Assembly: GCA_020284085.1 (NCBI GenBank)
Contig: JACEVL010000671.1
Coordinates: 1,814,217-1,878,216, forward strand
Source of the DNA: Aporrectodea caliginosa
Taxonomy: Eukaryota > Annelida > Clitellata > Crassiclitellata > Lumbricidae
Length of the DNA: 64,000 nucleotides
Reading direction: 5' to 3'
Part shown: positions 23,201 to 33,600 of the stretch, piece after piece
Numbering within the stretch: position 1 is the stretch's first letter
How the letters are laid out: each line of letters begins with the position of its first letter
Translations under genes and position numbers: made by a program
The notes under the pieces: model-generated
What the model saw: only the letters and a program-made list of their open reading frames with translations
Told to the model about the DNA's origin: nothing
Databases searched by the model: none

Positions 23201-26200
23201 CATCTCGTCCGACAAAATCCACCGCAGAGTCTGGATGCCAACGCACAGACGACAATCCCTACAAACATCGACGACTGGTGGCAGTCCGGCAGTGGAACAT
23301 TTCCCGCCGGAGACCAAAACCACCAAAGACAAATCTGGATCTTCTGTGTGGGTATACCTGAGGGAAGATGCTACGAACAGGTGCCAGACCGGCAAGCACA
23401 GGACCACCTACAAGCGTGAAATAAAACAGATCCCTTCTGTTGCGAGTCAGATGTTTAGAAATACTAAAAGGCAGTATGAAACACCTGGTCAGAGAACACA
23501 TAGAGATAGCGCCACACAAGCAACCAAATCCGAGCTAAATGAAGAAACCTTTAGAAAGAACGAAGGCATCACCAACACAGAACCCATCAACTTTATCCAA
23601 GCTGCCAATTATTGTTCTGATTCGTCATTTTGTGGTCTGGCGAAGACTAAAAGGGAACGAGAATGGAAGAGCGCAGAAATGTTGGAGCAGTCACAGGATC
23701 GACCGCTACATATTAACCAACGAAAGCATTCAACATCAGGCACTTTTGAGGTTGGAGAATTAAAGCCCGGCTTGGTGCACATACCGATTCAGCACGAGGG
23801 CAAAGATAATTCCGCACGTCTTAAAGAAACAAAACGAATGCAAACTGAAGCCTTTCCTACAGAAAAGATTGGTTCCATTCTACCTGCCGTATCTTCCCCT
23901 TCACCCGCAATAAGCGAGATTTCTGGAGCTGTGAGAAAACATGGATCAGCAGAACGGGTTACATCTGATTTGCCTAACGATTGGACAGTTCAACAAGCGA
24001 TTCCTCTTAGACCAGGCACGAAACCAACTCAAGATCCGTCTCGTTCAAACCATCTACCACAAATAGACATAACGACGATAAAGGCAAGGGTGTTCCGGAT
24101 CACACAGGATAACGTCACGACGGAGTTCAGCGCCCCATCGAATCAGCTGGACAAACGTGAAGGTCTTTATAACAAACTATTTACCGAGGACGTAGTGAAA
24201 GAGCATCCTCTGAATAGAGATCGAGAAGTTTTGCACAGATGCGAAACAACTGAAGCAGCACAAGAAGAGGTCAGCGACCAGACAGCTCGGCGTTTGGAGG
24301 ATCTGGGAATGGACCAAACGTTCAGAGATGTCGACGACGAACTGTCGAAACTTATGACGGTAGACGAACCAAAATCAAATTCAAACACTGACCGATCTGT
24401 GGTCCAACCGTTATCGTCTGCAAATCTCAGTCTACTAGACCAGTCCCGAACTCTTGAGTGGCGAAACACAAGTCTAGAATACGCCAAACAGTGGTTGGAC
24501 AGCACTGCAACGTCCAGTACTTCGCCATTCGACGTTGACAACTGTTTCCACTGCGACGAAAACTTCCTAAACGAAGGAATGGGGTTGTCGGGTGCTCGTC
24601 CGCAAGAGGAGATCGATGCAGAAAGGAAAGCTTGCAGCTTCGATGCTGAAGTGTTTGACTCAATCCTACAAGACTTAGCTGCTGTTAAAGGTCAGCGACT
24701 CTATTCGGAAGGCATTGGATTGAGGGAACTTAGCGGTGACCGCAATACTTGTGACGTGGTTACCGACAACATCAGACCTTCTAAGGCAAGAAGTAGAGAT
24801 CTGCTCACAGAATCTGCTCTCGGTATTACCGTAACACCCAAGCGACCCACACAATTTCAGGTCTATACGGAAGACGAGAAGTCTTTTGTTCGTCCAATCA
24901 GCGACTCACAGTCAATGAAACAGACAGAGGAGAAGGAGTTGAGAGATGGACAACGAAAGCTTCCGGAAATACCTTATAGAAAAAATCATGAATCGGTACC
25001 GAAAGGTGGAGAAAGCTCTACAAGACAGATGGCACCCGATAAAAATGCCCGCCTGAGAAGTAGATCACCCGGTTCTACAGCGATGTTTAAAGGTGAAGTT
25101 GAAGATCACAAGTATTCACAGACAGAACATACGTTAAGGCCTCGCGTACCTAGTGCAACACATCTACCACATATTATACAGGATGATGCATCTGCCAAGT
25201 GGATCGGAGATCATCCCGTAGAAGAATCATCTGGACGTCTTACGAGTGATGAATGGAGACAAACAGACATTTATCAAGCGCCATTTGCTGCCACTCATGC
25301 AGCTGAAACAAAAGACAAAAAGAGATCGGAAAAACCACGTGATCTAGACGCTAAAAGCAACCAACAGCAGGGCAAATTATCCTCAGGTCTCGTACAACCA
25401 GACAAGTCTTTACCGCGACGGCAGACCTCTGTGGATTCAGGCTCCGAACCAGCGGACACGAAGCTATTCCACGAAATGACCTTGGAATGGTCTCCGGTCA
25501 AGGGCAACCTCCTGACAACTAAGGCGCCAGAACAGTGCTACGTCTGCTCTCGAACTGCACGACTACCGGATATTCCGTCTTTGAAATACTACAAGCTGAG
25601 TCACCGATGCTCCAGGAGCAGCCTGCAACACGTTGACGCGTCCACAGCTGAGCACTCCATGTTCCTGATCAACACCCGAAGCGAACTGAGTCTCCAAGAA
25701 CTGGGAAACCTCAATCAGCTCGTATCAGGGAAGCGCGGTTCTTCGCTTCCAGTTCGCGGTTCTTCGTTTCCGGTTCAACGTAATTCTCGTCGGTCTTTGT
25801 CGGCTGCGGACCCAACCACAGTTGGAAAGAAACGTCCGATCTCGGGTGGTTTAACAAACGTCAGTGACCCTTGCCTCTCGACAGCAACTATTTATGAGTC
25901 AGCCTCCCGTGGTCCTCTCATCCGAGACGCTGCTGGTATCCACCATCACCCTATGAGAAAAGACGAACAAGACTTGATCATTGGGTCCAATGCCTTAGGA
26001 GAATCTAAGCCCACAAATGAAACTCGTGCGAGTATGTCCCACGCAGAGTCCAGAAGAATAGACTCTACTACGAGGCTTCAGTCTTCCGGACAAACTTCGA
26101 TACTGGGTGCAACACGTCAAGGCTCAATGGACGATACTCTGTTTAGACTTGGACAAACGTTACTAAAATCCAGCTCTGGTGGTCACCTGATCTTCAGTCC

Positions 26201-27149
26201 TGAGGGTAGAGACGAAACCAACGCGACATGCAATGTTGATGGAACTGCGATTCAACCTGAAGAAAATTCTCAAGATTTCAGCGACTCTGAACTTACAGAA
26301 AATACCGATGTCTCGTTGGAGGGACTGCTGAGACCAAGCGAGGCAAGACATTCCTCTCTGGATCTGTACGAATATTGTGACGTGGAAGACCTCTTTCCAA
26401 CCATGGACATTTCGACATCTGTTTTTACGGAATTCGAAAGAGGCCACGAATGCAACAAAACCGCCCCGAAACATGACAATTTCACCTCAGGTAGCCGGAA
26501 AGAAATCAAACTACGTGATCTGTACGGAGGCCACAATGGCGTCAATGAGAAACAGGAAGCCAGCCATTATGGAGACAGGCCACCCGGAAGCTTTGCGCAT
26601 GTCGTGACAGAAAAATCGGAGATTTCTCGTCAGAGCTTCTCATTGGTTGCGGCACGGAAACCCGAAAGAGCATATTCGGGCGCGCCTCAACGTCAACCTG
26701 ATATTCATCCGGTTTACGGAACTGGATTTCCACAGGAAACCAAGCTGGAATCGGGCGTTCCGTTGCGTTATTCGGGAACGGTTTGTGACCGAACAACTTC
26801 GGAACTACGGGGAACCGAGTCTAAGGATTATACACGAGCAGAAAACTATGTGCAACAGGATGCGAACAAACGTACGTTGGAAGAAATAGCCGCATCGTTT
26901 GACGATCTGGCCAGTCCTTTTATGAAGCCGACGGAGGGCAGAAAGTCCACCGAAGCAAACGCCGAACCTCAGTCCATCGTTTTCCAAGAGCAACCCACTG
27001 TCGCTTTTCCATCAACTTCGCTTCTTCCATCTGGAAGAGTCAAATACCGAAAAATTTCGCAACAGATTTCTAATCTAATACCAAACTACGATGCCAAGAC
27101 ATTTGCCAATAATTATAATCATCTTCATTCGAACCAAGATAAAGTATAA
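20271..27149 (+). CDS. Uncharacterised 2292-aa protein, single large exon
   Basis: The ATG at 20271 follows an in-frame TAA at 20250-20252. The frame runs 6.9 kb to a TAA at 27147-27149, far beyond chance, and it is not repetitive. I do not recognise the family. The protein is rich in Ser, Arg, Thr, Glu and Gln, lacks a signal peptide or membrane segment, and looks largely disordered. Ordered-looking islands: an N-terminal patch around residues 51-80 (VSAEVNYDLTSRKLLIYTFS); an acidic/hydrophobic stretch around 1400-1500; a Cys/His patch beginning CYVC at residue 1756 and followed by a HRC; and a short duplication RGSSLPV/RGSSFPV. It may be a scaffold or cytoskeletal protein, but no function can be assigned. 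It could be one exon of a larger gene, as no polyA signal is obvious. Confidence 0.85.
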   Translation: MSQKDAAVSQLLDSTKRDLDVELGLELDSCPDSDDNESPQSWNKSPLHVRKIRRKDGRPVSAEVNYDLTSRKLLIYTFSGDDGESSAKAGRRVPESDIYLRRQSTPEAFRGMSRFVGARTTDLSSGPVARELAEREVVWEKRKSCDGRGAPEDDAGGAVYPILTWSDLRNQRDTATGERCSTSSSSQRQVGNLNETVRTHLDKIERTSKESQNPTQGNQLNDDESLCFEETGRFQTPLNRGEIGKGSWNAFQRTPPRTGSSLPSVVLTNDVQFRSQEDMRRIWPPQIEWRIPDGDRERNTRGVLAAHKNIPEIGIKSMEQKKQSSSFQHDENIHRPFWKQSVKSSATIEGVSHSEESEWSLEGRRSEGSLRQWRDSSHVHAKPYIDKGVPLRIDIPQENPTRQPAKERSQRTEAAVQRSATTYLNFRKPEVIREGLVLQSNFNGTGISRNLNVYSSSRFGEATRTRESDNTETLSTDGSDGGGSQCRDTGTLLVIRRKPLEFQKSCQGRYGSLRDADATGSLQRIAISLEDKLDAESRDIATSVSPASPKTNQACLEKTVASKPQSNEPRKTNEHSTANHVLSFKTVNLSGSKPFSPQNNQNTTAFSDTGEDRGNAESTLRGQRSPEDGLNSSCSTQPQLLQKDRRFQSESNIQDCPQTDVWKGEFPRDNHPLQDRSCSVPIIIQNRPPPGHFRHHDSFDIHHQPVQGGLTFRSSYQPSEKTWTMSESSMKPTAGDLPTAWNTLASTLDCSSSKELKSPDSGRSLVQSAEYIASKSPGKTGIAPKCNLEVGVPAESRGSKQTQDEKTHRNSLPLIFYNSKYKQAEMMDPLAKVFNDGKDSDTWMLSSGTGDSQWQSFSGIPKSIEVERTDEHVSGDCRQDVPLGDSSMTEKKPPKPKLEMPVQSQPEDWQYNTIYEPDTPSPLNEIPPTAKESTQQDDHDAIAIAGGQPENQWSSLPSLLDRSEDRRDPAGTSCQKSISSDKIHRRVWMPTHRRQSLQTSTTGGSPAVEHFPPETKTTKDKSGSSVWVYLREDATNRCQTGKHRTTYKREIKQIPSVASQMFRNTKRQYETPGQRTHRDSATQATKSELNEETFRKNEGITNTEPINFIQAANYCSDSSFCGLAKTKREREWKSAEMLEQSQDRPLHINQRKHSTSGTFEVGELKPGLVHIPIQHEGKDNSARLKETKRMQTEAFPTEKIGSILPAVSSPSPAISEISGAVRKHGSAERVTSDLPNDWTVQQAIPLRPGTKPTQDPSRSNHLPQIDITTIKARVFRITQDNVTTEFSAPSNQLDKREGLYNKLFTEDVVKEHPLNRDREVLHRCETTEAAQEEVSDQTARRLEDLGMDQTFRDVDDELSKLMTVDEPKSNSNTDRSVVQPLSSANLSLLDQSRTLEWRNTSLEYAKQWLDSTATSSTSPFDVDNCFHCDENFLNEGMGLSGARPQEEIDAERKACSFDAEVFDSILQDLAAVKGQRLYSEGIGLRELSGDRNTCDVVTDNIRPSKARSRDLLTESALGITVTPKRPTQFQVYTEDEKSFVRPISDSQSMKQTEEKELRDGQRKLPEIPYRKNHESVPKGGESSTRQMAPDKNARLRSRSPGSTAMFKGEVEDHKYSQTEHTLRPRVPSATHLPHIIQDDASAKWIGDHPVEESSGRLTSDEWRQTDIYQAPFAATHAAETKDKKRSEKPRDLDAKSNQQQGKLSSGLVQPDKSLPRRQTSVDSGSEPADTKLFHEMTLEWSPVKGNLLTTKAPEQCYVCSRTARLPDIPSLKYYKLSHRCSRSSLQHVDASTAEHSMFLINTRSELSLQELGNLNQLVSGKRGSSLPVRGSSFPVQRNSRRSLSAADPTTVGKKRPISGGLTNVSDPCLSTATIYESASRGPLIRDAAGIHHHPMRKDEQDLIIGSNALGESKPTNETRASMSHAESRRIDSTTRLQSSGQTSILGATRQGSMDDTLFRLGQTLLKSSSGGHLIFSPEGRDETNATCNVDGTAIQPEENSQDFSDSELTENTDVSLEGLLRPSEARHSSLDLYEYCDVEDLFPTMDISTSVFTEFERGHECNKTAPKHDNFTSGSRKEIKLRDLYGGHNGVNEKQEASHYGDRPPGSFAHVVTEKSEISRQSFSLVAARKPERAYSGAPQRQPDIHPVYGTGFPQETKLESGVPLRYSGTVCDRTTSELRGTESKDYTRAENYVQQDANKRTLEEIAASFDDLASPFMKPTEGRKSTEANAEPQSIVFQEQPTVAFPSTSLLPSGRVKYRKISQQISNLIPNYDAKTFANNYNHLHSNQDKV

Positions 27150-27898
27150 CGCAATTAGCCATGATCAGTACTCTCGATCGTTAGCAGGCACGTAGCCAGA
27201 CTTAAATTCAAACGAGGCAACTTCACAGATCATTGTCAAAATCTTGGTTATTGGGGTCATTGTTCGATTGAAGTTCCAGTATATAAAAAAGCAAGAGCCT
27301 CCTCGTGCCTCCACGTAGCTACGCATATATGCGCGTTAGCCTGCATGCCTTAATTAAGCGCTGATTATAATCCATCATATGAAAAAGCGTTGCCAATTTA
27401 TTTATAGAATCATGTTTCATGATGTTTGTAGTTTTACTTTTCGATTCGTAGAATTAATTGATTTCTTATTTCGTGAATGCCATTTTTATGACGCAACATC
27501 ACGTAGTTTCGTCGGATTATAATTGATGACTACTAGATCAATTGCAGTCATCAGAGCGAAGGCGTAGGCTAACTCCAACAAAATCATACAGGCAGACTGA
27601 TAATTATATATAATGAATGTTGTTGTTGTTTAATGGAGTTTTGGGAGCACTCATGACTAAGATGATGGTCCCCACAGTATAGCCTACACGATAGACCTAC
27701 TAAATCTTTGTATCTAAATATATAGCCTATATATAGGCTATATATACATACATGTATATATATAGCCTATACAGGCTATAAAACGCTATAAATATATACA
27801 GTATATACAAATTATACATATATATAGCCTATATATATATATGCTATATGTATATATATATACGCTATATATATAGGCTATATATATCTATATATAGG

Positions 27899-27938
<40 letters not shown>

Positions 27939-28620
27939 GCAGTGTTTTCGGCCTAACTGGACGTTTGCTTGGCACGAATTTGATGACGTCACGGATATTG
28001 GCGCTAAAATTTTAATAAGTGAGCTAGTGATCTAATTTTTTGGCGTAACATTCTCATTTGAACAACCTATCCTCCAGTATACAACTTCCCATATTATATT
28101 GTGTATAACATATATTTGTCTGCATTCAAAATCGTTCTCGACCTATCGAGTCACCCTATATTAGGTGGCATCGTGGCTGATTTTAGTATCTTCTGCCTCC
28201 TCTCATCGCTGGTCTCTCTGGCAACCGGACTTGGATCTTTACTCTCTATAGGCAGCTCTCTGACTCTGCACAGCGCTCCTGAATAAGCTGGGGCCCTGCA
28301 AGTGCTTAACTTCAGCGCATGGCTTTAAAAATTTCGTCGACTCAGTTAAGCAAAATTTTAGTTTTAAATTTAAAAAAATGCGCCAAGACCACTGGGTTAA
28401 CCCACAAATCCAGAACGAACATAAGTTATTAGATGCAGTGCATTTTCACGTCCTACTGTTGTTTTTTGTATTAACGAAAATAACGATGAATTTTCGTTAG
28501 TGTTATTTCGTTATAGTCAAAGTCAATGATACTTCACAGTAATAGTTGTAGTTATCCTTAACGAAATCATTTTAGTCTCGTTAATGAACATTTTCGTTAC
28601 CGTTATCGTTAACGAGAATC
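27150..28620. other. Intergenic region downstream of the orphan gene
   Basis: Apart from the palindromic AT tract, I see only AT-rich DNA and a TAACGAAAATAACGA-like patch near 28470-28610. No gene supported. Confidence 0.55.
27715..27940. repeat. TATATAGGC palindromic AT tract
   Basis: TATATATA runs interspersed with TATATAGGCTATATA palindromes, ending in a pure (TA)n stretch at about 27901-27934. Prone to cruciforms; no gene. Confidence 0.9.
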
Positions 28621-28628
28621 ACACTGCG

Positions 28629-28740
28629 GTCACGTGACTCCGAACCGGTGGTCACGTGACTGCGCTTTGGGTCACGTGACTTCAACGGCGGTCACGTGAC
28701 TTTGTATTTGGTCACGTGACTTTGGTTGTGGTCACGTGAC
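28629..28740. promoter_or_regulatory. Six GTCACGTGAC palindromes, 20-bp period
   Basis: Perfect GTCACGTGAC at 28629-28638, 28651-28660, 28671-28680, 28691-28700, 28711-28720 and 28731-28740. The spacing is 20 bp after the first. The core CACGTG is an E-box, and GTCACGTGAC is the form preferred by bHLH-zip factors of the MITF/TFE/USF type. It could also be simply a 20-bp minisatellite; the units between the palindromes are variable. Confidence 0.6.
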
Positions 28741-29553
28741 TTCGGCTGTGGGCACATTTCTTTAGATTTAGAGCTATTTAAGGTAAGGTTATTAGCAGAA
28801 GCCCAGGTAGAGATTAAATGCAGTTCGGATGGAATAGTATGAGCTTGAGAGGATCCAGTAATGAGGTAAGTGTCATCTGCAAATTTGAACATAAGATTAA
28901 GGGGCTGAGCAGGGTGCAGGTCTGAACCAGTAATGGAGAAGTTGGTAGGTCCTAAGACAGAGCCTTGAACTATACTAGCATTGATTTTGAGCAGAGATGA
29001 AGAGTGACCTTTGAATATAGTGAGGTGTGAGCGTTCAAGATGATATTCAACTAGCCAGTTATAGATTTGGTCTGGGATATCAAGAGTGGAGATTTTGTCA
29101 AATAGGGCAGAGTGCTTAACTGAGTCAAATGCTTTGGAGAAGTCAAGGGAGATTATTGAGACATAGTAATTGGTTTTAAGGTAGGTTGTCATATCCAGTG
29201 GCAGTAGGATGCAAATGGTCGAGAAGATAGAATAGTTGGTATTCTTAAATGAAGGGGTATTTGGTAGGGGCTGTGAGTCGGAAATTGGGAGGGGAGTAGT
29301 TTTGGTCGGTGGAGATAGAGGAGTAATGGAGGTTAAGGTCGTCTGCAGTGATGTGTGTAGAGTAGTTGCTTTCAGGATCTTTGTTAGTAAGGGATTTTAC
29401 TTTATCCCAAAGTGGTTTAAGACCTTTACGAGGGTCAACGTTTTTGAAATCACAGGATATTTCTTTTGAAATGGCATGGTTAATTTTAAGCGAGAGAGAG
29501 GAGGCTTTCTCAAGTTTGTTTTGTCTCATTAAACGGTTTTTGTGACGTAGCAT
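28692..29553 (-). mobile_element. CR1-like LINE reverse transcriptase, decayed
   Basis: Minus-strand frames show RT motifs: SIISLDFSKAFDSVKHSALF, then YNWLVEYHLERS, SIVQGSVLGPTNFSITGSDL and MFKFADDTYLITGS. The last has FADD where a catalytic YADD/FADD is expected. Upstream, 29245-29553 reads RLMRQNKLEKASSLSLKIN and KPLWDKVKSLTNKD, the linker before the RT. Between the frames DHLHPTATGYDN is followed directly by a later RT part, so an internal segment is deleted. A stop separates the frames; the copy is dead. Confidence 0.85.
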
Positions 29554-30648
29554 CTGCTTAATTTCTGGCGTAACGTACGGTGGGTCACTGGAACTTATAG
29601 TAGGACTGTCATTTTGTGACTTAACCGTAAAAAATAAGTAAACTATTTAAGAGTCGAGTCGAGGAAACAGCGATCGACTCGACAAAGACACCGCAACCAA
29701 CGTTATGTAAACACAAAGATTTACACCTTTGCCGATAGGGGCGCCAGACTCCAGGAACGCCATTTTGGATACAGTTGCTCTCATAAGGACTTTCCTGTCC
29801 TGTGTACAAACGGTCCTCTATACTCGATTTGTTGTTAAATTTCTCCATTATTCTGAATATTTCATTTTATATTACAAGAAAATTCAAAGTTACTGTTCAG
29901 ATGCGTGTACCATAATTATTATAGTACACTTAATTATTTGTGTGTACCAGGTAATGGTTGAGGAAGCGACAGTGCCACCCATACTCGCTTCATGTTGCGC
30001 AAGTGTTAGATTAAAATGGCAAACTTATAGTATCGTGGGCTGAAGGATTATACAGTATTTTTGGGCATGCTGAGCGGTCGCCGGACGATACCAGGTTTTC
30101 TAATGACGACAGTAACCCTAATCTTCTTTGACCATCACGACGCCTAACCTGACCCTAACCGACACTCACAACGCCGAACAATTTATTGTTCCCAGAAACA
30201 AAACGAACAGCGAAACTACAGTATATAAAGTTTCACAAAGATGGTGCAAATTATTACAGAAGTTTATCTATGAAGAGATGGTATGAGGGAGCAAAGGGCA
30301 CGCCCGAAGGGACAAGTCCCACTGAATACTAAAACGCACAAGTTATTTTCTAGAACTAAATGGACAGCAGTATATATTATATCCCTCAGCCCCCGATACT
30401 ATAAGCAGTATTAAATATTGCTCGAAAATGAAAATGTTCATAAGAAACGCTAAACAACGATATATTGTCAAGTTAATCATTTTAATGGTTTTCCGTGCTG
30501 CATAAACCCACATCAGGGCTTGTGCATAGGAATGCGATTACTTAAATTATGGATTGAAATTATGGCTTGTGATTTGAGCTAAACTGAGCATGTATTGTTA
30601 GCAGTGAACAGAATACGGGTTTTCGTAATCTTATTTATTTATTTCCAG
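29554..30648. other. Intergenic, with an inverted-repeat element
   Basis: Includes an inverted repeat with tips CTTATAGTATCG at 30024 and CGATACTATAAG ending at 30405, whose arms also share GGGCTGA(A/G)GGAT. No clear target duplication. Otherwise nothing recognised. Confidence 0.5.
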
Positions 30649-30656
30649 GCCAAGAA

Positions 30657-33600
30657 ATGACGGAGGGACATTCGAGGTCTTCGTCAATTCTTGACGTCAC
30701 GTTTGAAGGTAATTAATGATTGGACGAGATTGTTTTAGGTTACTTCTTGCATTCATTGTAAATAGCAATAGTACTAAGTACTGTCTTGAGATGATGTTAA
30801 AGACAATGCTGCTTTCAAAGTAATTGTGTGTGTGTTTGGGTGGTCGTGGTGGTATTGGTCAAAGGACTTTCTCGCAGCCAGAACTTTTATAGAACGTAGA
30901 CATTTTTTTTATCTCTGGAGCAATTCTTTATTAAAGCCTTAGGGAGCTTATCTTCCTTGAGTAAAAATAATATTAACAATAATAACCTCTTTGGATGGTC
31001 CAAAAATCTAGGACAAAGCCTGATTTTCAAAATATCTGCTTCCCACATATTTCTGACCTTATTTTTCATTCCTGCCTCAGGTGAAATAATAATAATAAAT
31101 GAACCACTCAAACACGCTCTCCCTAATTTTTATAATCCTGATGGGTCATATGCACTGATGTTAATGATAATTCTAATAATAAAAACTTGCCATCTGTTCA
31201 ACCCTTTCACTAATAATTAAGCGTGTCAACGCTGTTGCTGACCGCAGTTCCTTCTTCTTGCCAGAACTGAATGAAATGCAGATGTCATTGAATGGAAAGT
31301 TTTTTGTTGGTCTCATGAGAGATCATACTTACCTTGGGTAACAAAATACTAATAACAATATAAAAAGCAATAGCGCGTCATTCATACCGCGGGTAAAATT
31401 ATAACGCAGTGGCGTAGCGAGTAGGCAGAGGGGCAACCTCCCCTGGGACAGCACAAGGGGGGGGCGCAAAATTAACTTTCAGAGGTACACAGTACTATGA
31501 CAAGAACAATTTTAAAGTAACAAGAAAATTAAAAAGGGGCGCAGTCATCAAATCTTTCCCCTGGGCACTGAAACCCTTCGTTACGCCACTGTAATAACGA
31601 TGATAATAACAATAATAATAATAATTCTGTAACATCAAGCATAACTTTTTTTGACTCCTGAGAGATTACACTTACCTTGGGTGAAAATAAATTGTAATTT
31701 TAACAATGAACATCTTTTCAGGTGATGGTCTGTCCCTGACACCAACAGCTCTGGGTGAAACATCAATCAACAGTCGCCGTATTTCAACTCGTTCGATCAA
31801 GCGAAAAAAGTTTGATGATGAGCTCGTTGAGAGCAGTCTCGTCAAGTCAGAGAGAGTGCGGTTGCGGCAGCAGGCGTCGATCGACGCAAAACCGGTTCCT
31901 ATGATAACCAACGATGCTGATGTGGAACATCCAGAACCACTGCCGGCTGCGGCAGTTGAGAAGAAAAAAGTGCACAAGGTGGGTTGGTGTTTGTTGCATT
32001 TATTCTGTACTGTTTATTAGTTTGTTGTTTATTAAGTGTTTGTTACTTATTATGAGCTGTTTATCAAGTGTTTGTTGTTTATTCTGGGTATTTATCAGGT
32101 TTTTGGTGTTGCTTGTTGTAAGCTGTTTGTCAAGTGTTTCTTGTTTATTATGAGCTGTTTACCAAGTGTGTTTATTATTTACTACAGTACATTTTTCATG
32201 TAGATCGTTCATTATCATTCGTGGACTACTGTTCTTTGCTCTACTCAGTGGCGTGTTTTTGTTGTTTATTATGAGCTGTTTACCGAGTCTGTGCTTATTG
32301 TTTCCCGCAGTACATTTTTCATGTAGATCGTTTATTTTCATTTATTATCCAGAGTTTGTTTACTGTTCATTAGAATATGTTTATCATGTTTATTTTCATT
32401 TTTAGTTTTTCTTTCAAGGATTTTCATTATTTTTTTGTTATCTGGGATTTGCTCTTTGGTAGAGTATGTTATACAATATATAATGTACAATTAAATATTT
32501 AAAGATTTTATTATGCTCATTCTTATGTTAGTTTTTCTTTAATTTTAGTCGTCAAAATCGTCAAGTAAGCGATCCAAGAAGTCACGGGTAAGAACAACCT
32601 TGGCTTTACTTGAATGAATGAAAATCTTGACTTACCTTGCTGTAACTTACCTTGTATACCTTAACTTGCATAAACTTACCTTGGTTTACTTTGATTTACA
32701 TAGACGTACCCTGGCTTACCTTTACTGACTTTAGCTTATCTTGACTTCCCCTGTCTTTTCTTAAGTTTTTACCTTAATCTAACCTTGCTTTAACGATGAG
32801 TGTGTACTAAAAGTGACTGGGAAACCAATGCAGTTCATCATTGATGTGTTAATTTAACACAGTGTATTTTGATTTACATGTGTGTGTTTTCTCCGTAGGT
32901 GAGTTTCTCCGGTTCAGGTAAAGATCTCGGACGATGGAAGCCGCAGGACGACCTGGCTCTAATTTTAGCCGTTCAGCAGGTAGGTTAACAGGTTAATTAG
33001 TTATTCATACCTGGATTTACCTGTCTACTTAGAAGGCCTTATGTGATCGGGTCGAGTGCTTGCTTAAACGAGGAACAGCTACACTATGGATGGGTCTATG
33101 TGCATGCGAGAGTCTGTCTTTGGTGACTTTTCTAATTATCTGGGCATTATTTGTTACAGGTGAATGTTTTGGTTTGAGTGAACTTTAACCCTGCTTACGC
33201 TGTAAGCAGCGCTTTTTTAGAAACTTTAAAGGCACTGTATTAGGTATACATACATATATACGCAGTGGCGTAACTTCATATTCTGGGCCCCCCTGCAAGA
33301 TTTTCAAAATGGGCCCCCCTCCATACAGCCGATGACAATCTGATAGACAATTTTATGTTTCAAATTATCGACTCACTTTTGAGGCATACATTTTAATGAT
33401 TTTAATTTATGATATTTTATTTTATTATTAATTTGTAATCTTATGCCACAATAAAAATTGTTTTCGATTTGCATTAAAATTGATTAAAATGAGTCAATTT
33501 TACATCGTTTTTTAAGTTCGTTTTGTAAATCCTTCTTTTTCCGTCGTTTAGCTGCTCCACTTAGAGGCTTGCTAGCCATCATTAGTACAATTTTTTATTT

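Noticed and set aside
21751..23519. Several 75-165-codon minus frames within the orphan gene
   Set aside because: They overlap the long plus frame, are much shorter, and show no motif; shadows.
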